Source: Parietaria judaica
Taxonomy: Eukaryota > Streptophyta > Magnoliopsida > Rosales > Urticaceae
Assembly: GCA_954871525.1 (NCBI GenBank)
Contig: OX940862.1
Location: forward strand, 43,579,732 to 43,643,731
Length of the DNA: 64,000 nt
Reading direction: 5' to 3'
Below are positions 55,798 through 64,000 of the stretch, piece after piece. The number at the start of each line of letters is the position of its first letter. Positions within the stretch are counted from its first letter, which is position 1. The translations under genes and the position numbers were made by a program. The notes below the pieces were generated by a model. The model did no database searches, was not told where the DNA came from, and was given only the letters and a program-made list of their open reading frames with translations.

Positions 55798-56691
55798 ACA
55801 CTAAATAAATTGGTGGACTATATATATATATATAATTTAAAATCCATACGCAAAGTATATATACTTTGCAATTTGCATACGGACTCGAAACGATCGAAAC
55901 ACAAATTTCCATATATATAGTAACGACCTAAAATTTTGACATTTCTTACCAAATTAAAACACGGATGATAATTATATACTTCCAAATAGAATTTCGTAAG
56001 TGGGATGGGCACTGTGTACTCATATATATTGTAATTAGCGTAAAATTCCAACGAAGCTGTCAAAAAACCGCGGTATTACCTACCTGGCATGCAGCAGGCC
56101 GCAGTGTTTGTGATAAAGTTGCCACCTGTTGAAAATAATTGCTGCTGATATCACCCGAAACCCTAAAACACCAAGCCGCGGTTATATGTTCCTGGTTTGT
56201 CAATGGACCACGGTATTGTAAGATGTACCGCGGCCTAAACATATGAAGAAACCCCTTAACCCGGCCAAATTAAATACTGCGGTTATCGTGTTAATGATTT
56301 TTTTATTTGATGATTTTCCATATTTTTTCCGTTACTTAATGGATTATTATTTATTCTTTTAATATTTAATTAATAGTTTATATACAATTAAAGAAGTTAA
56401 CATGCATGCATAATTAAAAAAGTAGATACATAAACAAAAAAAAGGACAATATATATACATAACAATGAAACATAGATATACTATAATAATACGGCTCATA
56501 ACACACAAAAAAACGGGACACATTAATATATAAAAACAGCATAATACAGTTTTCATAGTACTTAAAAAATGTAATAATAACTAATAAAACAACGAAGATT
56601 ATCAGTCATAATATAACTAATAACTAATAGCGTGTCCCCCAAATTTAGCGGCCATCAATAGTAAAAGTGAGGTTATACTGTTCATTCCAGA
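55798..56691. other. Intergenic DNA with a small CCGCGG-motif cluster
   Basis: Positions 56065-56285 hold several palindromic or near-palindromic motifs (ACCGCGGTAT, GGCCGCAG, AAGCCGCGGTTA, GGACCACGGTAT, TACCGCGGCC) like those of the neighbouring CACTA element but outside its end. It may be the remnant of a related non-autonomous element. The rest is AT-rich with no gene. Confidence 0.45.
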
Positions 56692-57540
56692 CACTACTAC
56701 AAATCTGGGTTTCAACTATGGTTAAAAATCATGGTTGAAAAATTTCAACCATGGTTCTTAACCATGGTAGAATCCTGCATGGTAGTAAGTTCTAACCACG
56801 GATTTTTTCCATGGTTGAGAAAATATTCATACAACGGAAATTTCCGTGGTTCGAACGCGATAACGCCGCGGCGTGTAGTAAAATAAGCCGCGGCTTTAAT
56901 CGAATGAACAACGGAATTATCCGTGGTTCGAAATTAAAAGCCGCGGCACAATTTGAAAGGCCGCGGCTATAACCGCATATAAAGCCAACCACGCCGTGGT
57001 GTAATGTTTACATGCCGCGGCTAGAAATGAACGAACAACGGAGTTTTCCGTGGTTCGATAGCAAAACGCCGTGGCATAAAATCAATCAGGCCGCGGCTAT
57101 AATCGAATCAAAATTCAAACACGCCGCGACGTTTTTTAACTAGCCGCGGCTAGAAATAAATGAACAACGAAATTATCCGTTGTTCGAAAGCTACATGCCG
57201 CGGCATTAAATCAAACAGGCTGCGGCTGTAAACGAATAGTCAAGGAAACCACGCTGAGGCTTAGTTTAGCCAACGCTGCGGCATGTGTTTAACAGGCCGA
57301 GGCTTATTTTAGACATTTTGACACTTTCAAATGCCACAGCATGATCAAACCACGCCGCGGGTTTTTTCGATATTTCAAAATTAAGCCTCGGCTTGAATAA
57401 ACATGCCGCAGCATTATTTCAAGTAGGCCGCGACATTGTTTCCAAAAAGCCGCGGCGTAAAGAAACTACGAACGACGGAATTTACCATCGTATGTAGTAT
57501 AGATCCGCCGCGGCGTAAACTGTATTCCGAAGGGTTGCAT
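56692..57540. repeat. CACTA terminus and subterminal motif array
   Basis: After the CACTA end come clustered palindromes of the form CC[A/G][C/T]GG: first AACCATGG copies, then over a dozen GCCGCGGC or one-change versions (CCGTGG, CCACGG) at spacings of roughly 20-60 bp in both orientations. In En/Spm such subterminal repeats bind the TNPA-type protein and bring the ends together; that role here is inferred from position. Confidence 0.8.
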
Positions 57541-57862
57541 TTGTTTTGGGCAACGGTTTTTAAGCATTGTTGAAAAAGACACTAAAAAATAAAAAAACCG
57601 GCGATTTTTTGAAAAAAATCGCCCCGGTAACTTTTTATCCTCTTTCTAATACCGATAGAACCTGTAATTAATAATTAATATTTTATTAAATAAAATATAA
57701 ATAAATTTTTTTATTAAAAGCATTAATCCAAAATATTAAAACAAAATATTAATACATTAAAATATCATCATTTAAAGATTATACGATCGATACATACAAA
57801 ACATATAATCCACCATACAAAATTCACCGTTCAAATATAAACAAACAAATCCAAAATATGTT

Positions 57863-60800
57863 CTAATCTTCATCGTCATAGTTAGCAAACTTTGATAGCA
57901 CATACATACCTAAATCTACATTCAATCCATCTATCTCGTTTACACTATAATTAAGTTTGCTATCGACGAAATTCATACCATTTCTCACAACGTCGTGCAT
58001 GAACTTCATGACGTAATATCCGCATTCATGATTTCCCGGTTGTTTCGGACATCCTTTTGAATTCACCGTTTTTATCAACGAGGGTGTCATGAGGCCGGTG
58101 TCGTGATTAACCTTGAATATGTCTTCAATACTACAAAAAAAAAAAGTTAAGAATTCAAATAACTTAAACATAAAAATGATTATGTTTTAGAATACTTACT
58201 TTTGGAAAAATTGCTCTAAGTGGCTATTTAAACCGCTTGAATTGGGGAGAGAATCAAACTTCGCTACGGTAGCCTTCCAAGGGTTAAAAACAAGAAGAAT
58301 CCAATGGTGACGACTATTGTAAGGCATTAACCATCTTTTGTCATTCTTGCAATTTTGTATAAGTTTGTAGTATCGATCAACATCAAGTTTTAATGCATTT
58401 TTCTTAGCATCTCCTACTTTTGTGTTGGACCCGATGTCTTCATATGGCGGAAGAAAACCGTAAATGTCCGGATTGCGAATGTGATTTTCTTGCAAATAAC
58501 TACAAATAAAAATAACAATAATTAATGTATAACAAATGAATCAGTAATTTATATATTTAATAATTATGAAATTGCAAATGAAAATGGAAACATACCTTTG
58601 ACAAATCATTATCCATAGTACGGTCAAGTCTTGAGAGAGGAGAAATTCACGTGTATCATCAAAATTCAACAACGGAGCGAAATCACACAAACTCTTATCA
58701 AGCTCAACTGCTATTTTCTTTCCCTTTGCAAGCATATAGTCGTTTGCATAAGACGCTAACGCTCTCAATCGGGGATTAACATGGTTCAAGTTAATCTTTT
58801 GTGCCATTTCATTGTAATACGAACTTTTGGCTATATTTTTGGGCTTAGGTTTGGGAGCTTGATTACCTTTGGAGTTTAATTCTTCAATAAGAGACACTGG
58901 CCAAGGCAGAAAGGTCCCCACCGCGTCATCAATGGTTTCGATCCATTGAATCGATACCGGGAGAGGAATAGGGTCTTTAGACATCGACACTTCTACTAAC
59001 ACCCGACGATGATCTCTATCCAACGGTATGTTGTGAATTTTCTCGCCAACCTCTTCATTTTTTCGGAACACCTTCCCGGTTGCGACGTGCTCAACGATTC
59101 CCTCCGCAAAAAGGAGACAATCAACACCTTCATTAAATGAAATTGGCGTATTTGGAATAGACGACGCCGGATCAACCGCGGAAATTCCGCCAATACCTAG
59201 AATAGGTCCTTTTGAAACCAAAGGCGAGCTCTTTGCCTTTTTAGCTTGAATTTTAACGTTCGCAAGCTCCGGTGAAGGAGCAATCGATTGACTAGCGCAA
59301 CTTTTCACATTAAAATATTTGATATTCTCTCTATTCGGTCCTTTCGAAAGGAACCCTTTATGCTTAGCCTTTTTCGCGGGAATTTGACCTTCATCAAGTT
59401 GCACATTAACCGGCGCTACGGGAGTAAACGGTGGCCTTCCCGGAATTTTCACATCACAAGGCTCGTTACTCCCAAGACTCGGTCCTTTCGAAATAAAATC
59501 TTTTCCCTTAGCCTTTGTTGCGGGAGTACGATCATCATCAAAATTCAATTCAATCGGTGCTAAAGGAGCAAGAGGTTGACTTACCGGACTATGCGCATCG
59601 AGTGGTTCATTACTACCTTGAATATTTCTTGAAGATGATCCTTGGATCATTTGTTCCACTTTAGCCTTCCATTCCTCGAAAGCCGCATCTCTCGCTTCCG
59701 ACTTGACTTTCATATCTTTAATTTCGGCTAGGGGACTTTGAACGAGGGGATTTGTTGAGTCTTTGGCTTGTTTGTAAAATGCTCGCTTTGAGACGTATTT
59801 GGATTGTCCCCGAACTCGTCCGGGATGTTCTTTCTTCCCCAAAGCTCTTGTCAAAATATCTTCTTCCTCATCGTCGTCCACAACTTGAGTGGTACATTCA
59901 ACCTAATAACAAAATGAATTATTACAAACATTTAAGTCAATAAACAACGGAAAACTCATTGCACTTACTATTTTATTCACAATAGGCTCTAGATTTGGAT
60001 CCTTTAATGAACCATCCTCATTATTCCTCATTTCGATCCAAAGTTCCGGCTTTGTCGCCCATACGCCGTTTTTTTCAAACTACGAAACAAAAGAAAATGT
60101 TATTCAATTATAGACAATAGATTAAATTTAAAATATAAAATTCAAACCCTTACTAGCATTTGATCGAGCTTCCGATATCCGTTTCGACCCGATCTAGAGG
60201 GGTACTCAACGAGAGCCCTATTAGCTTTGTTTTGATTCGAGACTTCTTTGAACTCATCGCTTAATCTAATATTAACAAACTCCTCCCAATGTTCGTCTGT
60301 GATGCTCGTGTAATACTTCTTAACAATATCCGGTCGCTCGAAGATTCTTTTATCATTCGGATCTCTCTTGAATAGGGTAGAGAGATCATACCGGAAGTAT
60401 ATTGCCGATTCCCCGGCACAAGATAAACACATCTTCTTGTACTCGTTCGGAATAACAAATGCTTGTTGGATTTCATCCCATATCCTATATTTCACCTTTT
60501 TTAAACTCTTCAATCTCCAATCGGATATTGTAATTGGAATAAATTCCCGAGCAAGAACACCAATCCAACTAGCTAAAAGATCACCATCTCTTCCATCCGG
60601 TTGTTTTTTCTCATCAAGTCTCACAAGTATTTTTTTCCCCCTTATGCTTTAAGATAGTGATACTTTTCATGAGGTTCACTTTTCTTTTTCCTTCTCCTCT
60701 AAGTTTTCTTCTACATTTTGCTACTTCATCATTTTTGTTAAGAACTAAAAACAAATAAAGTAATAAATTATAAATTTTATATACTAGATAGATTTAATGA

Positions 60801-60916
60801 AATACAATACCTTAAACAAAATAACAATACTACTAACCGGGCGTAGTTTCTTCTTCATCGGATGATGACGTTTCTTCTCGATCGGTTGATGGCCTAGTTA
60901 CTTCTCGCTCCGACAT
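57863..60916 (-). CDS. CACTA second gene: En/Spm-like protein fused to a Ulp1 (C48) cysteine protease
   Basis: Predicted minus-strand exons: 60916-60838 (MSEREVTRPSTDREETSSSD), an uncertain basic exon near 60760-60690, about 60640-60154, 60079-59969, 59902-58596, 58500-58200 and 58130-57863; frames join across GT-AG sites. The first half matches the plant En/Spm-like (Transposase_24 type) protein: RIWDEIQQAFVIP, DEHWEEFVNIRLSDEFKE, NGVWATKPELWIEMRN and KEHPGRVRGQSKYVSKRAFY. A long acidic/lysine-rich linker with three GPSLGSNEPCD-like repeats follows. The C-terminal ~190 residues are a clan CE cysteine protease with the set His (RHHWILLVFNP), Asp (KFDSLPN), Gln (KQPGNHECG) and Cys (ECGYYVMKFMHD) all present, so SUMO-type isopeptidase activity is possible. 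Known from some plant CACTA and Mutator elements; its role in transposition is unclear. Confidence 0.8.
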
Positions 60917-61289
60917 ATTCAAGTAGTAGCTAACTTTCCTAAATATATATTTGACTCGTTTCCAAAAATTCATAAACATCAAATAACTCGAGACAACAAA
61001 TACATTTCATTGCAAACATTTAAGACAACAAAAGCATAAAAACAACATTTCATGGCAAACATGATTATCAACAAAAGCATAAAAACATTTCATGGCAAAC
61101 ATTTACAAAATGCAATACATATGTAATATTGAATTCGGATAGGATCTAACCTTGTTAGAATCAATAACTCGGAGTTAGGGAACGGGGTAGGACTTAGCTT
61201 GTTGAAGAAACAAGATGAAGCACACCTCAACGGAGTTAGGGCACGGCAAGGATACGTCGGCGGCGGAGCACGGCGACGGCGATGTTATG

Positions 61290-61395
61290 GGAGAAAATAG
61301 AAGAGAGAGAGGAAGAAGAGAGAAGAGAGAAGAGAGAGGAGAGAGGAGAGAAGAGAGAAGAGAGAAGAGAGAAGAGAGGAGAGTTAAAGAAAAAG
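61290..61395. repeat. GA-rich simple repeat
   Basis: An almost pure purine tract of AGAGAGGAGAGA-type units upstream of the Ulp1-type gene on the minus strand (a CT tract when read in the gene's direction). It may be part of a promoter or leader. The frames through it are not genes. Confidence 0.8.
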
Positions 61396-61499
61396 AAGGA
61401 AGGAATAGGGCTGAAATGGGATAAAAATGGAGGGAAATCAGGTTAAAATCGAATAACAAATTCAAAAACGGCTTTGGACAACGGAAAAACCCAATCGTT

Positions 61500-63010
61500 G
61501 TCTGAAAATCCCGATACATGCCGCGGCATAACCTTGAAACTGCCACGGCATAGTCCAACGTGGAAAAATACACGCCAGGGCGTGGTTTATATAAGCCGGG
61601 GCACGTTGAGGTTCGAAATAACACCGACTCTGTATAATTTTGGGATGTAAATACGCCACGGCATGAAATAAATGAGCCGGGGCTCGTAAAGGTACGCCGC
61701 GACAGTTTCGTACTATACCGCGGCATACACCTCGTCCTTCAGGTCATGCCACGGCCTATTTTGGTATGCCGCGGCAAGATTTGGCCTCCAGAAAGCATGC
61801 TCTCTGTATAATTTGTACGCACTTTATGCCGCGGCACAATATATGCGCGCCGAGGCTTTATGTATTCATGCCAAGGCGTAGATATAATAAAGCCACGGCA
61901 TCAAGTTGAATTTACCTATTTACCCATGCTAAATATGAAACTCGCCACGGCTTGTCTTGAAACGCCGCAGCATTGTGAATCTCGTATGAAACGCGCCATG
62001 GCACGTTGTTCACAAGGCCGCGGCACGTTAAGATTTAACTTAACACATACTCTTCGATATTTTGGTATGTAAATACGCCGCGGCACAAAAATATTGGAGC
62101 CGAGGCTCAACTACAAACGCTGCGGCATGTGAGACATTACCGCGGCATAACCTGATTTAACGCACGCGTAAAAATTTGGTTTTTAGTTTTTTTCTAAGAA
62201 TGCCGCGGCATGATTTTACTACGCCTCGGCCTTTCTGGCATGCCAAAGCATATTCTTTGTACGCCGTGGCATTTCTTTGCCTGCAGAAAACGCATGCTCT
62301 CTGTATAATTTCGATGCGATATATGCCGCGGCATGAACGAAATACGCCGAGGCTTTATGTACTTATGCCAAGGCGTCGGTATGTATAAGCCGCGGTGTTC
62401 TTTTGCATTTACGTAAATACCCTCTGCCTTATGCAACTCGCCGCGGCCTATTTGGGAAATGCCGCAGCATTGTGAATCCCGTATGAAACACGCCGTGGCA
62501 CGTTGTTCACAAGGCCGCGGCACGTTAAGATTTAACTTAACACAGACTCTTCGATATTTTGGTATGTAAATACGCCGTGGCACAAAAATATTGGAGCCGA
62601 GGCTCGTCTACAAACGCCGCGGCATGTGAGACATTACCGCGGCATAACCTGATTTAACGCACGCGTAAAAATTTGGTTTTCAGTTTTTGTCTAAGAATGC
62701 CGCGGCATGATTGTACTACGCCTCGGCCTTTCTGGCATGCAAAGGCATATTCTTTGTACGCCGTGGCATTTCTTTGCCTGCAGAAAACCCATGCTCTCTG
62801 TATAATTTTGATGCGATATATGTCGCGGCATCAACGAAATACGCCGAGGCTTTATGTTATGTATAAGCCGCGGTGTTCTTTTGAATTTACGTAAATACCC
62901 TTTGCCTTATGCAGCTCGCCGCGGCCTATTTGGGAAATGCCGCGGCAATTGTTTCTCGTATGAAACACGCCGCGGCTATAATCGAAAAGGCCGCGGTATT
63001 AAGTACAAAA
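61500..63010. repeat. Internal CCGCGG-motif block with a tandem duplication of about 490 bp
   Basis: Dozens of GCCGCGGCAT/ACGCCGCGGC-type palindromes and one-change versions. The marker CGTATGAAAC appears at 61983, 62480 and 62957, giving units of 497 and 477 bp that are highly similar over their length (shared GGCCGCGGCACGTTAAG, CTTCGATATTTTGGTATG, CGCACGCGTAAAAATTTGG). A less similar partial unit lies at about 61790-61980. The block separates the two CACTA genes and has no open frame of its own. Confidence 0.85.
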
Positions 63011-63222
63011 TGAACCAAATTTACATTTATTTATAAAAAAAATTGTTCAATCAATTTCCAAATAGTAAAATTTTAAAAGATAACTAATTGAAAAATAATT
63101 GTTCAATCAATTTCGATTTAAATAAACATGATAACTAATTGTTCATACATGAAAAACAAGATCAAAATATAACATTATTACAATAAAATTATTATTCAAT
63201 CAATTTCCAATGCTGGGATATC

Positions 63223-64000
63223 TCAACGTAGAAAAAACGAAACATCATCATCATCATCATCAACGTCTTCAAACAATTGTAGCCCGATGGAGAATGGTAC
63301 GATGGTAGTGATGTCTTCAACTTCTTCATTCGATTCTTCTACATTTCTCGCATTCACATGCACGACGAGAGATAATTCTTGATCGACCGGGTCCGAGACA
63401 TAAAACACTTGAGTTGCTTGGGATGCCAACATGAATGAATCATTGGCATAACTCGTCCGTCTGAAGTCAACAACCGTAACTCCATCACTGGCAACTTTGA
63501 CGTGGTTGTTGTCCGCCCATTTGCACTTAAACAATCCCACTCGCAAACCACAATAATCGAGCTCCCAAATATCTTCTACATAGCCAAAATAGCTCATAAA
63601 AGCTTTTTTTGGATTTTTATCCTTGGCTGACGCAACATGGACTCCTTCTGCAAAGAATGTAACACCACTATTTTGTACGGGGTGTTTTTTGGCCCTTTCC
63701 CTTGTGTAAAACGTGTACCCGTTAACGTACCATGACGTGTACCTGGTAACTACTTGTGAAGGCCCGCTAGAGATCTTCAATAATGTCTCGTCTAAATTCT
63801 TTCTTCTTGCATAACAATATTCATCGATCCACTTTGCAAACGTACGGTTATGCTCTTCTTTTAGCCATTTTTCGTTTTTTGACTTTTTTGGATAAGTAGA
63901 CCTTAACTCATTCATATGCACATCGATAAAGGGTTCCACGACGTCTAAATTGTGCAACACATGGAGAACGGCTTGCTCCCATTCTTTTCGGTTGACAGCT
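63223..64000 (-). CDS. TNP2-type CACTA transposase, C-terminal part (DUF4216), partial
   Basis: An open minus-strand frame ends with a stop at 63223-63225 and stays open to the window edge, so the gene begins beyond 64000. It matches the C-terminal part of plant TNP2-like transposases: HVLHNLDVVEPFIDVHMNEL, LKEEHNRTFAKWIDEY, SWYVNGYTFYTRERAKK, NSGVTFFAEGVHVASAKDKN, YVEDIWELDYCGLRVGLFKC, KWADNN and SQATQVFYVSDPVDQ. This DUF4216 region follows the catalytic transposase domain, which is outside the window. A run of Asp codons near 63240-63262 precedes the stop. No break is visible in the part that can be seen. Confidence 0.88.
   Translation of the reverse strand, partial: AVNRKEWEQAVLHVLHNLDVVEPFIDVHMNELRSTYPKKSKNEKWLKEEHNRTFAKWIDEYCYARRKNLDETLLKISSGPSQVVTRYTSWYVNGYTFYTRERAKKHPVQNSGVTFFAEGVHVASAKDKNPKKAFMSYFGYVEDIWELDYCGLRVGLFKCKWADNNHVKVASDGVTVVDFRRTSYANDSFMLASQATQVFYVSDPVDQELSLVVHVNARNVEESNEEVEDITTIVPFSIGLQLFEDVDDDDDDVSFFLR

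Larger units (their letters stand above)
56692..64000 (-). mobile_element. CACTA (En/Spm) transposon, 3' part, runs off the window
   Basis: The left end starts CACTACTACAAATCTGGG, the CACTA-type terminus; the other end lies beyond 64000. Going inward: AACCATGG/CCATGGTT repeats (56715-56815), GCCGCGGC repeats (56855-57520), a multi-exon gene with a Ulp1-type protease, an internal repeat block with the same motif (61500-63010) and the C-terminal part of a TNP2-type transposase gene at the window edge. Both genes are on the minus strand. More than 7.3 kb is visible, which fits a large autonomous-type CACTA. Confidence 0.88.

Noticed and set aside
61175..61726. Minus-strand frame of 183 codons upstream of the Ulp1-type gene
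   Set aside because: Ser/Leu-rich because it crosses the GA-rich simple repeat and the motif array; no domain is recognisable.

Overview
This is a stretch of plant nuclear DNA, almost certainly from a eudicot. The evidence is intron-bearing plant genes (a SWEET sugar transporter, a SUC/SUT sucrose transporter, a DNase I-like protein, a TIR1/AFB-like relic) set in AT-rich DNA packed with plant-type transposons: Ty1/copia, Ty3/gypsy chromovirus, gag-only gypsy, hAT, Mutator-like foldback and CACTA. I cannot name the species. There is no bacterial, viral-genome or organellar content.

Layout. 1-4.9 kb: AT-rich DNA, a dead hAT element (1323-2418) and a 1.3 kb element with CAAGG ends (2937-4248). 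4.9-8.5 kb: a four-exon DNase I-like gene on +, with a 989-bp palindromic Mutator-like element in intron 1. 9.2-10.4 kb: two gene fragments. 11.1-12.7 kb: a solo LTR. 13.55-22.45 kb: a decayed copia element carrying a nested 2.9 kb LTR-derived insert and, in its leader, five related hairpins. 22.83-28.93 kb: a young, nearly intact chromovirus. 29-33 kb: remnants and an inverted LTR. 33.5-36 kb: a hAT MITE directly upstream of a six-exon SWEET gene on +. 36.5-37.1 kb: an auxin-receptor-like pseudogene cut by a foldback element. 38.4-41.8 kb: another CAAGG-type remnant and a truncated LTR. 41.8-47.1 kb: a gag-plus-protease-only gypsy element on - with a 68-bp satellite-like array. 47.9-50.1 kb: a five-exon sucrose transporter on -. 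50.9-53.1 kb: a hAT element with a nested Mutator-like element. 54.1-55.8 kb: the second complete CAAGG element. 56.69 kb to the right edge: the 3' part of a CACTA transposon with a TNP2-type gene (running off the window) and a multi-exon gene ending in an Ulp1-type protease.

How genes work together. The SWEET and SUC genes are convergent and 12 kb apart; the two families act in sequence in apoplastic phloem loading (sugar export from cells, then proton-coupled uptake), but co-function of these two copies is not shown by the sequence. The other coding sequence is self-directed transposon machinery.

The most novel signals are: (1) a non-autonomous element family with CAAGG termini, two copies with perfect 8-bp target duplications, subterminal TTATCG clusters and internal repeats of about 155 bp; (2) the covarying hairpin array in the copia leader; (3) the CC[A/G][C/T]GG palindrome arrays of the CACTA element, including an internal block with a tandem duplication of about 490 bp.
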